Positions 1 to 8,212 of a stretch of DNA of 26,837 nucleotides are shown one piece after another (position 1 is the first letter of the stretch; each line of letters begins with the position of its first letter). The position numbers and the translations under genes were made by a program. The notes below the pieces were generated by a model, which ran no database searches, was not told where the DNA came from, and was given only the letters and a program-made list of their open reading frames with translations. This DNA is from JAMCRM01 sp041685075. Lineage in GTDB: Bacteria; Acidobacteriota; Terriglobia; Bryobacterales; Bryobacteraceae. The DNA lies in the NCBI GenBank assembly GCA_041685075.1, contig JAWLGN010000041.1, forward strand, positions 1 to 26,837, read 5' to 3'.

Positions 1-651
1 CTGCGCGGCTGCTTCGGGGTGGGGCTGATCCCCACAGGCTCGCGCGACCCCTTCGCGCTCCGGCGCGCCGCACAGGGCGTGGTGAAGACCATCGTGGAAG
101 GGAAATTGCGGCTATCCCTGGGTAGCCTTCTGGGCGGCGACCGGCAACTGGCCGAGTTCGTGCTCGATCGCGTGCGCTTCTACTTCCGGGAGATCCGGGG
201 CTTCCGCTACGACGAAGTCAACGCCGTGCTGGCCTCCGGCCACGACGACCTGGTCGACGTGGCCGAGCGGCTGGAGGCCATCCAGGCGGTTCGCCCCACG
301 GCGAATTTCGAGCCGCTGGCGGCCAGCTTCAAACGGATCCGCAACATTCTCCTGCAGGCGGAGTTTGCCGGACGCGGCGCGGTGGAGGAGGGCCTTCTGG
401 AGCAGGGTCCGGAGGCGGAGCTTTACGCAGAGTTTCAGCGGGTGCGCGCTGCCGCCCGCCAGTCACGGGATTACCGTACGGCGCTGGAGACCATTGCCTC
501 GATTCGCCCCCGGGTGGACCTGTTTTTTGACAAGGTGCTGGTTAACGTGCCGGACGAAAGGATTCGCCAGAACCGGCTGACGTTGCTCGCCACGCTGCTG
601 GCGGAGTTTTCCACGATCGCGGACTTTTCCGAGATCGTCACGAATTCATAG
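1..651 (+). CDS. glyS: Glycine--tRNA ligase beta subunit, C-terminal part (5' truncated by window edge)
   Basis: This is the last 216 residues of the beta subunit of the tetrameric (alpha2beta2) bacterial glycyl-tRNA synthetase, which charges tRNA-Gly in the cytoplasm. The frame is open from base 1, so the gene begins outside the window. The GTG at 19 is internal, not a start. The family hallmark PTGSRDPFALRRAAQG appears near the left edge, followed by the helical anticodon-binding region and the usual C-terminal stretch DKVLVNVPDERIRQNRLTLL. The TAG stop at 649-651 runs into the Shine-Dalgarno of ppdK 12 bases before its ATG, so the two genes are probably co-transcribed. The full-length protein is usually about 690 residues, so roughly two thirds is missing. 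Nothing looks degraded in the visible part. Confidence 0.95.
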   Translation: MRGCFGVGLIPTGSRDPFALRRAAQGVVKTIVEGKLRLSLGSLLGGDRQLAEFVLDRVRFYFREIRGFRYDEVNAVLASGHDDLVDVAERLEAIQAVRPTANFEPLAASFKRIRNILLQAEFAGRGAVEEGLLEQGPEAELYAEFQRVRAAARQSRDYRTALETIASIRPRVDLFFDKVLVNVPDERIRQNRLTLLATLLAEFSTIADFSEIVTNS

Positions 652-663
652 GAGAGGACATCG

Positions 664-3503
664 ATGAACAAGTTCGTATACTCGTTTGGCAATGGTACGG
701 CCGACGGTGACGGAAAGATGAGGGACACGCTCGGCGGCAAGGGCGCCGGGCTGGCGGAGATGTGCCGGGCGAAGCTGCCGGTGCCTCCAGGGTTCACCAT
801 CTCCACCCAGGTCTGCAACAGTTTCTTCCAGAACAACAACCAGGTTCCGGAAGAAGTTCACGAGCAGATGGTGGAAGCTTTGCGGCTGCTCGAAGAGCGC
901 ATGGGGCAGAAGCTCGGCGACAAGGAAAACCCGCTGCTGGTGAGCGTGCGGTCGGGCGCCAAGTTCTCCATGCCCGGGATGATGGACACGGTTCTCAACC
1001 TGGGGCTGAACGACGAAACGGTGCAGGCGCTCGAAGCCAAGAGCGGCAACCCGCGCTTCGCCTACGACTGCTATCGCCGTTTCATCCAGATGTTCGGCAA
1101 CGTGGTGCTGGGCATCCCCAAGGAAGAGTTCGACCAGATTTTCGACGGCCAGAAGAAGAAGGTGCGGGCGAAGCTGGATACCGACCTCACCGCCCAGGAC
1201 CTGCAGGCCGTCATCGCGGGCTATAAGAAGCTGGTGCAGAAGAAGACCGGCAAGTCGTTTCCGCAGGACCCCATGGCGCAGTTGACGGGCGCGCGCGACG
1301 CCGTCTTCCAGTCCTGGTTCAACGACCGCGCCAAGCACTACCGGAAGATGAACGGGATCCCCGACGACCTGGGCACCGCCGTGAACGTGCAGGCCATGGT
1401 CTTCGGCAATCTGGGTGAGACGTCGGCCACCGGCGTGGGCTTCACCCGCAACCCCTCCACGGGCGAGAAGGTGTTCTACGGCGAGTTCCTGACCAACGCG
1501 CAGGGCGAGGACGTGGTGGCGGGCATCCGCACCCCCATGCCGATCTCCGAACTGAAGGTCTGGAATCCGGAGGTCTACAACCAGCTTCACGAGATCACCA
1601 CCATGCTCGAGAAGCACTACCGGGACGTGCAGGACTTCGAGTTTACCGTGCAGGAAGGCAAGCTCTACATGCTGCAGACCCGCAACGGGAAACGCACCGG
1701 ACCGGCGGCCGTGCGCATCGCCGTCGAGATGGAAGAGGAAGGCCTGATCAGCAAGGAAGAGGCCGTGCTCCGGGTGGATCCGCAGCAGCTCGACCAGTTG
1801 CTGCACCCGGTCCTCGACCCGGCGTCGAAGAAGACGCTGCGGCTGATGGCCAAGGGGCTGCCGGCATCTCCCGGCGCGGCAGTCGGCAAGATCGTCTTCA
1901 CGGCCGACGACGCGGTGAAAGCGTCGGAGAAGGCGCCCGTCATCCTGGTCCGCAAGGAAACCGTGCCGGACGACATTCACGGCATGGAAGTGGCCAAGGG
2001 CATTCTCACCTCCCGCGGCGGCATGACCAGCCACGCGGCCGTGGTGGCCCGCGGCATGGGCACCCCGTGCGTGGCCGGCGCCGAAGCGCTGGATGTCAAC
2101 GAGCACAGGAAGGAACTGGTCATCAACCTGGGCGGCGGCAAGAAGATCACGCTCAAGGAGAACGACTGGATTTCGCTGGACGGCTCCACCGGTGAAGTTT
2201 TCGCCGGAGAGCTCCCGCTGGTAGAGCCGAAAGTCTCGGGTGAGCTCGAAGAATTCCTCGGATGGGCGGACGACGCACGGCTCGNNNNNNNNNNGGCCAG
2301 GCCAACACCATCGATGCCGATCCGTCCTCGGGCGTGCTGGCCACCTTCATGGGCTGGGCCGACGAGTTCCGCGGCAAGTTCGGAGTGCGCGCCAACGCCG
2401 ACGTGCCGCGCGACGCCAAGGTGGCCCGCAAGTTCGGCGCCGAAGGCATCGGGCTGTGCCGCACCGAGCACATGTTCTTTGCCGAGGACCGCATCGAGCA
2501 CATGCAGGCCATGATCATGGCCCGCGAGGAGAAGAGCCGCCGGGCGGCCCTGCGGAAACTCCTGCCCATGCAGCGCAGGGACTTCGCCGGGTTGTTTGAA
2601 GCCATGAACGGCTTCCCGGTGGTGATCCGCACGCTGGACCCGCCGCTGCACGAGTTCCTGCCCAAGCGCGAGGACCTGATGGTGGACATCGCCAAGCTGC
2701 CGGCGGCCGATATCAAGACCAAGCGCGCCATGGCGGCCAAGTACGCCCGCTTCGGCGCCGAGGTGCGGACGCTAAAAACCCTGCTTCCGGAGCTGCTCTC
2801 GCGAGTTGAAGAGCTGCACGAGTTCAACCCCATGCTGGGCCACCGCGGCTGCCGTCTCGGCATCACCTATCCGGAGATCACCGAGATGCAGGCGCGCGCC
2901 ATCTTCGAGGCCGCCGTGCAGGTGAAGAAGAAGGGCGTGGAGGTGATCCCCGAGGTCATGATCCCGCTCATCGGCGGCGTCAAGGAACTCCGGCACCAGA
3001 AGGAGATCGTGGTGCGGGTGGCCGAGGAAGTGCTGGCCAAGGCCGGCATGCAGGACCTGAAGTACATGGTCGGCACCATGATCGAGATTCCGCGCGCCGC
3101 GATCACCGCCGACCAGGTGGCCAAGGAAGCGGAGTTCTTCAGCTTCGGGACCAACGACCTGACCCAGACCTCCATGGGCCTCTCCCGCGACGACTACACG
3201 AAGTTCCAGAAGGACTACGAGGACGCGAAGATCTTCGACGCGGACCCGTTCGCCGTCCTGGACCAGGAGGGCGTCGGCAAGCTGGTGGAGATGGGGGTGA
3301 AGCTGGGACGCCAGGCCCGGCCGGATCTCGAAGTGGGGATCTGCGGCGAGCACGGCGGCGAACCGAGCTCGGTGCAGTTCTGCTACCGAGTGGGGATGAA
3401 CTACGTCTCCTGCAGCCCCTACCGGGTGCCCATCGCCCGGCTGGCGGCGGCGCAGGCCGCGATTTCGGGCGGCGACAAGTCCGAAGCCATGCGGACGGCG
3501 TAG
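664..3503 (+). CDS. ppdK: Pyruvate, phosphate dikinase (interrupted by an assembly gap)
   Basis: PPDK interconverts pyruvate + ATP + Pi with phosphoenolpyruvate + AMP + PPi, linking glycolysis and gluconeogenesis in the cytoplasm. The N-terminal ATP-grasp half starts at ATG 664 behind GGAGAGGA. It carries GGKGAGLAEM and the FSMPGMMDTVLNLG segment. The phosphohistidine motif GGMTSHAAVVARGMG places His457, close to His455 of the Clostridium symbiosum enzyme. The C-terminal PEP/pyruvate barrel has GIGLCRTEHMF, GTNDLTQT and the catalytic cysteine in CGEHGGEPSS (codon 3342-3344). Ten Ns at 2285-2294 break the frame: coding is in frame 1 before and frame 3 after. The joined product would be about 946 residues, longer than the usual 870-910, and a WAD-containing segment occurs on both sides of the gap. 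I read this as an assembly fault rather than a pseudogene. Confidence 0.95.
2285..2294. other. Assembly gap (10 N) inside ppdK
   Basis: Ten consecutive Ns, a typical fixed scaffolding placeholder. Keeping the frame would need 9 or 12 bases between the flanking codons where 11 are present, so the real length is not ten. Residues encoded on both sides align to the same short region of the PPDK family, meaning the flanking contig ends overlap in protein coordinates without being identical. Confidence 0.97.
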
Positions 3504-3537
3504 ACGCCTCCCAGGCAGACCACAGCAAACGCAGTGT

Positions 3538-3579
3538 AACGGCGGCGGCCGGGGCGCAAGTCCCGGCCGTTGCCGTTTT
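3538..3579 (+). terminator. Probable intrinsic terminator of ppdK
   Basis: A 17-base stem (3538-3554 with 3561-3577) closes a six-base loop, with three G-U pairs. On the plus strand it ends in GTTTTA, a short U-tract. It starts 35 bases after the ppdK stop and abuts the stop codon of the convergent GntR gene, so it may work in both directions. The U-tract is short. Confidence 0.6.
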
Positions 3580-4360
3580 ATGGCGTGGAGGTCTTCGCCG
3601 CCTGGCCCCTGGTTCGCTTTTTCCGCGGCAGCGGCAGCAGTTCCGTGGCGGTCTTCAAGCGCTCGGGCTGCGCGCTGATCGTCACCAGCAGTGCCCGCGC
3701 GTGCACCAGGTGGTCCACCATGCGGCTGCGCGCCTCTTCGGGCTTGCGGCCGGCGATGGCTTCATAGATGTCCCGGTGATAGCGCAGCGTCTGATCCCAG
3801 CGCTCCAGTTGCGAGGTCAGGGCGATGCTGGTGGCCGTCGACTGGTGGATCAGGGTGAAGATGCGGCTGCACAGCAGGTTGCCCGACGCCTGGAAGATGG
3901 CGTGGTGGAAGGCCAGGTCGAGTTCGATGATGCGCTGCGGCGGCGGATCGATCTCCTCCAGGGGGGCGAGCACGGCGGCCAAATCTTCCGGGGTGGCGCG
4001 CTCGGCGGCGCGCGCCGCCAGTTCCGGCTCTACGATGAGGCGCGTCTCCACCAGGTCGAACAGGGTGATGCCGTCCAGCAGCACCATAAATTGCAGCGGT
4101 TCGCTCAGGGCGCGGGCGGCCGAGGTGGTCAGGTACGTGCCGTCGCCCACCCGCTGGGTCAGCACCCCCATGATTTGCAGGACTTTCAGGGCGTGCCGCA
4201 GGGTCGAACGGCTGACACCGAATTGCCGGGACAGCTCGCGCTCCGCCGGAAGCCTGTCGCCGGGCCGCAAAACACCCTGTGAAATCAGCTCCTTAAACCG
4301 CCCCAAGAGCTGATGGGTCAGGTCCTGCCCGGGCGCTTTGCTCAGACCGGAGTTTGGCAT
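3578..4360 (-). CDS. GntR-family transcriptional regulator, FadR subfamily (FCD domain)
   Basis: A one-component DNA-binding regulator of about 260 residues. Numbering from the upstream ATG at 4366, a winged helix-turn-helix occupies residues about 18-82 (LRPGDRLPAERELSRQFGVS, then VSRSTLRHALKVL). A helical FCD ligand domain spans about 100-232, with the usual metal-binding set visible as D150, H154, H197 and H219. FCD regulators sense carboxylates or sugar acids. The ligand here cannot be read from sequence. Two ATGs lie close together: GGGAG abuts the first (4366) but sits six bases before the second (4360), so I prefer 4360. The gene is convergent with ppdK and divergent from gap, with 200 bases between, so control of gap, itself or ppdK is plausible. 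The C-terminal 30 residues are basic and look unstructured. Confidence 0.9.
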   Translation of the reverse strand: MPNSGLSKAPGQDLTHQLLGRFKELISQGVLRPGDRLPAERELSRQFGVSRSTLRHALKVLQIMGVLTQRVGDGTYLTTSAARALSEPLQFMVLLDGITLFDLVETRLIVEPELAARAAERATPEDLAAVLAPLEEIDPPPQRIIELDLAFHHAIFQASGNLLCSRIFTLIHQSTATSIALTSQLERWDQTLRYHRDIYEAIAGRKPEEARSRMVDHLVHARALLVTISAQPERLKTATELLPLPRKKRTRGQAAKTSTP

Positions 4361-4488
4361 CGTCATCTCCCGTTACGCGGTTTGTAGGCGGCGGCGTACC
4401 GTGCCGCTACTTACGTAACCGCATATCATCGCACAACCGGCCGCGGATGGAAGGACGTTTTTGGTCCGGTAATTCGCTTTTTCCGCTT

Positions 4489-4506
4489 CCGGACAGGCAT
4501 GTCCGG
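4489..4506. promoter_or_regulatory. Inverted repeat, candidate operator between gntR and gap
   Basis: CCGGACA-GGCA-TGTCCGG is a perfect inverted repeat with 7-base arms and a 4-base centre. It lies directly upstream of the candidate -35 box of gap, in the divergent intergenic region next to the GntR gene. Size and position fit a dimeric regulator site. Binding by the neighbouring GntR protein is an inference. Confidence 0.4.
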
Positions 4507-4535
4507 TTGCCCGGGAATCAGCCAGTTGTTATCCT
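4507..4535 (+). promoter_or_regulatory. Candidate sigma-70-type promoter of gap
   Basis: TTGCCC (4507-4512) and TATCCT (4530-4535) are 17 bases apart, each matching four of six consensus positions. Transcription would start near 4542, leaving a leader of about 27 bases. That leader ends in the AGGAG ribosome site at 4559-4563, followed by ATG at 4569. Confidence 0.4.
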
Positions 4536-4568
4536 TTGTCTTAACCCCACAAGCAGCTAGGAGAAAAA

Positions 4569-5576
4569 ATGGCAGTCAAAGTCGGCATCAACGGGTTCGG
4601 CCGCATCGGCCGCAATGTGGTCCGGGCCGGTCTCGGCAGGAACGACATCGAATTCGTGGCGGTGAACGATCTCACCGATACTAAGACACTCGCGCACTTG
4701 CTTAAGTACGACTCGGTTCTGGGAGTGCTGCCGGAGGAAGTGAAGGCGGGGGCGGACTCCATCACGGTGGGCGGAAAGAACATCAAGGTCTTCGCCACCC
4801 GGGACCCTGCGGAACTCGACTGGGCATCGGTCGGCGCCCAGGTGGTGCTGGAATCCACCGGCAAGTTCACCGACGCGAAGGAGGCCTCCAAGCACCTGCG
4901 CGGCACGGTGAAAAAGGTCGTCATCTCGGCTCCGGCGAAGAACGAGGACGTCACCATCGTGATGGGGGTCAACGACAACGTCTACGATCCCGCCAAGCAC
5001 AACGTCATCTCCAACGCCTCCTGCACCACCAACTGCCTGGCTCCGGTGGTGAAGGTGTTGCAGGACACCCTGGGGATCGAGAAGGGCTTGATGACCACCA
5101 TCCACAGCTACACCAACGACCAGAACGTGCTGGACTTCCCGCACAAGGACCTGCGGCGGGCGCGGGCGGCGGCGTTGAACATGATCCCCACCTCCACGGG
5201 CGCCGCCAAGGCCATCGGGCTGGTGGTTCCGGAGCTAAAGGGCAAGCTGGACGGCTACGCCATGCGCGTGCCCACGCCCAATGTCTCGGTGGTGGACCTG
5301 GTGGCCATCACCAAGAAGCCGGCCACGGCGGAAGCCGTCAACGGCGCCCTGAAGCAGGCCGCCGAAGGACCCCTGAAGGGCGTCCTGGCCTACACCGAGG
5401 ACCCGGTGGTCTCCAGCGACCTGATGCGCAACCCCAACAGCTCAATTGTGGACGCCCAGATGACCAAGGTCATGGACGGCAACATGGTGAAGGTAGTGGC
5501 CTGGTACGACAACGAGTGGGGCTACTCCTGCCGCATCGTCGACCTGATCGCCTTCCTGGCCCAGAAGGGTCTCTAA
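4569..5576 (+). CDS. gap: Glyceraldehyde-3-phosphate dehydrogenase, type I
   Basis: Catalyses NAD-dependent oxidative phosphorylation of glyceraldehyde 3-phosphate to 1,3-bisphosphoglycerate in glycolysis, and the reverse in gluconeogenesis. The 335-residue length is standard. The N-terminal Rossmann motif is KVGINGFGRIGRN. The VNDLTD segment has the acidic residue typical of NAD use. The catalytic cysteine is Cys152 in SNASCTTNCLAP, and the C-terminus has WYDNEWGYSCR. The start is supported by AGGAG six bases upstream. The gene stands alone between a divergent GntR regulator and a convergent isocitrate dehydrogenase, with a candidate promoter and palindrome just upstream. Together with ppdK it forms a small central-carbon neighbourhood. 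No unusual residues were seen. Confidence 0.98.
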   Translation: MAVKVGINGFGRIGRNVVRAGLGRNDIEFVAVNDLTDTKTLAHLLKYDSVLGVLPEEVKAGADSITVGGKNIKVFATRDPAELDWASVGAQVVLESTGKFTDAKEASKHLRGTVKKVVISAPAKNEDVTIVMGVNDNVYDPAKHNVISNASCTTNCLAPVVKVLQDTLGIEKGLMTTIHSYTNDQNVLDFPHKDLRRARAAALNMIPTSTGAAKAIGLVVPELKGKLDGYAMRVPTPNVSVVDLVAITKKPATAEAVNGALKQAAEGPLKGVLAYTEDPVVSSDLMRNPNSSIVDAQMTKVMDGNMVKVVAWYDNEWGYSCRIVDLIAFLAQKGL

Positions 5577-5581
5577 CAGGC

Positions 5582-5618
5582 AGCGCCGCGCAGGGGTACA
5601 GCGCCCGTGCGCGGCGCT
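5582..5618. terminator. Stem-loop between convergent gap and isocitrate dehydrogenase genes
   Basis: AGCGCCGCGCA (5582-5592) pairs perfectly with TGCGCGGCGCT (5608-5618) around a 15-base loop. It begins six bases after the gap stop and reaches the stop codon of the convergent gene, a usual place for a bidirectional terminator. Neither strand has a U-tract, so intrinsic termination would be weak. Confidence 0.45.
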
Positions 5619-6636
5619 ACGCCGCTTTCTCGCAGATTCGCCGCGCCACCGCCTCCGCAAACTCGGTGGTGGAGGCGGAACCCCCCACATCCCGCGTCAG
5701 ATAACTTCCCTCGGCGTAAACCGCCGCGATGGCCTGCTGCAAACGCCGGGCCGCGGCGCGCTCCCCGATGTGGTTCAGCAGCAGGACGGCCGACTGCATC
5801 AGGGCGGTGGGGTTGGCTATATTCCGGCCGGCGATGTCCGGCGCGGTCCCGTGCACCGCCTCGAAAACCGCGTGGTGCTCCCCGATGTTGGCCCCGGGGA
5901 CAATCCCCAGGCCGCCCACCAGCCCCGCCGCCAGGTCCGAAATGATGTCGCCGTAGAGGTTGGGCAGCACCAGCACATCGAATTTTTCCGGGTACATCAC
6001 CAGTTGCATGCAGGCGTTATCGACGATCAGCTCCTGGTATTCGATCTCCGGATACAGCGCCGCCGTCTCGCGGCAGCACTTCAGGAACAGGCCGTCGCTC
6101 AGCTTCATGATGTTGGCCTTGTGGATGGCGGTGACCTTGCGGCGCTTCTCGCGGCGGGCGTACTCGAAGGCGGCGCGCGCAATCCGCAGGGAGGCCGCGC
6201 GGGTGATGATCTTGAGGCTCTCCACCACGTCCGGCACCACTTCGTGCTCCAGGCCCGAGTAGAGGTCCTCGGTGTTCTCCCGGAAGATGGCCATATCGAT
6301 CTCGGCGTCCTGGAAGCGCGTCTTCACTCCCGGAAGCCGGCGCACGGGGCGGAAGTTGATGTACAGGTTGAGCCGCTTGCGCAGCGCCACGTTGACGCTG
6401 CGGTGCCCGCCGCCGACGGGAGTGGCGGTGGGGCCCTTCAACCCCACGCGCGTGACTTCGAGCGAGGCCAGCACTTCGTCGGGCAGCAGTTGCCCGGTGC
6501 GGGCGAGCGCTTCGGTGCCGGCGTCCACCCAATCCCAGTCGATCTTCACTCCGGTGGCGCCGACGGCGTGGACCGTGGCCTTGGCCACTTCCGGTCCGAT
6601 GCCGTCGCCTGGGATAAGGGTGATTTGATGGGCCAT
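5617..6636 (-). CDS. Isocitrate/isopropylmalate dehydrogenase family, probable NAD-dependent isocitrate dehydrogenase
   Basis: A 339-residue beta-decarboxylating dehydrogenase, probably converting isocitrate to 2-oxoglutarate in the TCA cycle. It shows ITLIPGDGIGPEVAKA at the N-terminus, the substrate-loop motif FRENTEDLYSGLEHEV, the KANIMKLSDGLF segment, the metal-binding NLYGDIISDLAAGLVGGLG, and HGTAPDIAGRNIANPTA. The tail TRDVGGSASTTEFAEAV is typical of the short NAD-IDH type rather than LeuB or the long NADP Icd. Homoisocitrate dehydrogenases share this architecture, so substrate is inferred. The ATG at 6634-6636 has no clear Shine-Dalgarno and lies eight bases after a perfect TATAAT. It is divergent from pcm with 29 bases between and convergent with gap. 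Confidence 0.9.
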   Translation of the reverse strand: MAHQITLIPGDGIGPEVAKATVHAVGATGVKIDWDWVDAGTEALARTGQLLPDEVLASLEVTRVGLKGPTATPVGGGHRSVNVALRKRLNLYINFRPVRRLPGVKTRFQDAEIDMAIFRENTEDLYSGLEHEVVPDVVESLKIITRAASLRIARAAFEYARREKRRKVTAIHKANIMKLSDGLFLKCCRETAALYPEIEYQELIVDNACMQLVMYPEKFDVLVLPNLYGDIISDLAAGLVGGLGIVPGANIGEHHAVFEAVHGTAPDIAGRNIANPTALMQSAVLLLNHIGERAAARRLQQAIAAVYAEGSYLTRDVGGSASTTEFAEAVARRICEKAA

Positions 6637-6644
6637 CTCAAGCT

Positions 6645-6650
6645 ATTATA
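6645..6650 (-). promoter_or_regulatory. Consensus -10 box (TATAAT) just upstream of isocitrate dehydrogenase
   Basis: Read on the minus strand, TATAAT ends eight bases before the ATG at 6636. Transcription would start at or next to the start codon, suggesting a leaderless mRNA. No good -35 box is visible at 16-18 bases upstream. Confidence 0.4.
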
Positions 6651-6665
6651 GCGGCGGGGGATGGA

Positions 6666-7316
6666 GTGATTCCCGATTGGGATTCCGAACGTCAGAACAT
6701 GGTGGAGGCGCAGTTGCGCCGCCGGGGGATTCGCGACCCGCGCGTGCTGGCGGCCATGGGGCAGATTCCGCGCGAGGCCTTCGTGCCGCCGGAGGCCCGG
6801 GTGGCCAGCTACCAGGACGCGCCCGTCTACATCGGCTGGGGCCAGACCATCTCCCAGCCCTACATGACCGCCCTGATGGCCGAGTTGCTCGACCTGGAGG
6901 GCAGCGAGACGGTGCTGGACGTAGGCGCCGGCTCCGGGTATCACGCGGCCGTGCTGGGGGCGCTGGCGGCGCGGGTCGTTTCCGTCGAGATCGTTCCCGC
7001 GCTGGCGGCCATAGCGGCGGATAACCTGGCCCGCAGCGGCTACGGCGGCAACGTCACGGTGGCGGTGGGGGACGGTTCCGCCGGCTGGCCGGAGAGGGCG
7101 CCCTACGACGCCATTTCGGTGGCCGCCGGCGCGCCCGAGGTGCCTCCCGCCCTGCTCGACCAGCTTGCCCAACCCGGGCGGCTGGTGATCCCCGTGGGGC
7201 CCATGGAGGACCAGGAACTGCTGGTCATCCACAAGAAAGCCGACGGCGCCATCGACCGCCACGTGGCGGGTTATTGCCGCTTCGTGCCGCTGCGGGGCGG
7301 CGGAGGCTGGCGCTAG
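6666..7316 (+). CDS. pcm: Protein-L-isoaspartate O-methyltransferase
   Basis: Repairs aged proteins by using S-adenosylmethionine to methylate L-isoaspartyl residues formed by deamidation or isomerisation. The 216-residue length is normal. GQTISQPY at residues 59-66 is the family substrate-side signature, and VLDVGAGSGYHAA at 83-95 is SAM motif I. The acidic motif II is SVEIVP. The predicted start is GTG at 6666 behind a G-rich ribosome site. An in-frame ATG at 6699 would remove 11 residues. The TAG stop shares a base with the GTG start of the next gene (TAGTG), so the two are translationally coupled. The upstream 29 bases are shared with the divergent isocitrate dehydrogenase. Confidence 0.95.
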   Translation: MIPDWDSERQNMVEAQLRRRGIRDPRVLAAMGQIPREAFVPPEARVASYQDAPVYIGWGQTISQPYMTALMAELLDLEGSETVLDVGAGSGYHAAVLGALAARVVSVEIVPALAAIAADNLARSGYGGNVTVAVGDGSAGWPERAPYDAISVAAGAPEVPPALLDQLAQPGRLVIPVGPMEDQELLVIHKKADGAIDRHVAGYCRFVPLRGGGGWR

Positions 7317-8212
7317 TGCGGGACGCAGTTTTGAGTCTCCTGCGCGCCTTCGAAACGGCCGACGTGGTCTGCCTGGGGGAGGTCCACGAGCTGCAGGAAC
7401 TGGCCGACTTCCTGGCCGCGCTGGTGCGGGAGCCGGGCTTCGCCGGCCACGACATCGTCGTGGAGTGCGGCAACAGCCACTACCAGGAACTGGCCGACCG
7501 CTTCACCGGCGGCGGCGAGGTGGCGCCCGCCGAGCTTCTCTCCATCTGGCGGAACACCACGCAGCCGGGCGCCTGGGACTCCCCCATCTACGGCCAACTG
7601 TTCGTGCGGGTACGGGAAGCGAACCGCGAGCTTCCGGAGGAGGCCCGCATCCGGGTACTGTTGGGCGACCCGCCGATCCAATGGGAGCGCGTCGGCACTC
7701 CCGCGGAGCTGGCGCCCTACGCCGCATTGCGCGAGGCGCACCTGGCCGCGGTGATCGAATCGCAGGTGCTGCGCAAGGGGCGCAAGGCGCTGTTCTGGGC
7801 CGGCGCTTCCCACGTGGCGCGGAAGCCGGAAGCCATCGTCAACCCGGTGGTGCTGCTCGAGAAGCGCCGCGCCGCGGGCACCTACGTCGTCCTGACCCAC
7901 GCCGGGTTTGCCGACGACCAGTTGGAAAAGCGGCTGGAAGCCTGGCCGGTTCCTTCGCTGCTGCGCCTGGAGGGAAGCTGGCTGGGACGCCTCGACGCGG
8001 CCGCCTATTTTCACACCCTCAAGACCCCGCGGAACCCCTACGCCGGCATACGGCTGGAGCAGGCCGCCGACGCCTATCTCTACTGCGGGACCGCCAACCA
8101 GCTCACCTTCCGGCCCGCCCCGCAGGACATCTACGAGGGCGCGTACGGCGCGGAGGTGGAGCGGCGGCGCAGGCTCATCGCCGGGCTGGCCGCGCTCACC
8201 GGCAGCCGGTAG
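7316..8212 (+). CDS. Uncharacterised protein, possible ChaN/erythromycin-esterase-like fold
   Basis: I do not recognise a characterised homologue. The product is about 298 residues from GTG 7316, which overlaps the pcm stop and has GGAGG at 7302-7306, nine bases upstream. An earlier in-frame start would lie inside pcm and is less likely. Visible motifs are VVCLGEVHE at residues 17-25, IVVECGNSHY at 47-56, VLLGDPP at 114-120 and WAGASHVAR at 161-169. This spacing of GExH, a lone glutamate and a later GxxH recalls the ChaN/TIKI/EreA group of metal- or haem-linked hydrolase-like folds, so that grouping is inference. There is no signal peptide or membrane segment, so it should be cytosolic. Coupling to pcm suggests a role near protein damage or stress, but no reaction can be named. 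Confidence 0.8.
   Translation: MRDAVLSLLRAFETADVVCLGEVHELQELADFLAALVREPGFAGHDIVVECGNSHYQELADRFTGGGEVAPAELLSIWRNTTQPGAWDSPIYGQLFVRVREANRELPEEARIRVLLGDPPIQWERVGTPAELAPYAALREAHLAAVIESQVLRKGRKALFWAGASHVARKPEAIVNPVVLLEKRRAAGTYVVLTHAGFADDQLEKRLEAWPVPSLLRLEGSWLGRLDAAAYFHTLKTPRNPYAGIRLEQAADAYLYCGTANQLTFRPAPQDIYEGAYGAEVERRRRLIAGLAALTGSR

Noticed and set aside
646..2106. A 486-codon minus-strand open frame opposite ppdK.
   Set aside because: Shadow frame with low-complexity composition; the plus strand has full PPDK motifs.
664..3503. ppdK as a true frameshifted pseudogene.
   Set aside because: The frame change coincides exactly with the N run and both halves keep all catalytic motifs, so an assembly gap explains it.
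7274..7315. Upstream extension of the ChaN-like protein from 7274.
   Set aside because: It would lie within pcm; the GTG at 7316 has a well-spaced GGAGG and a stop-start overlap.
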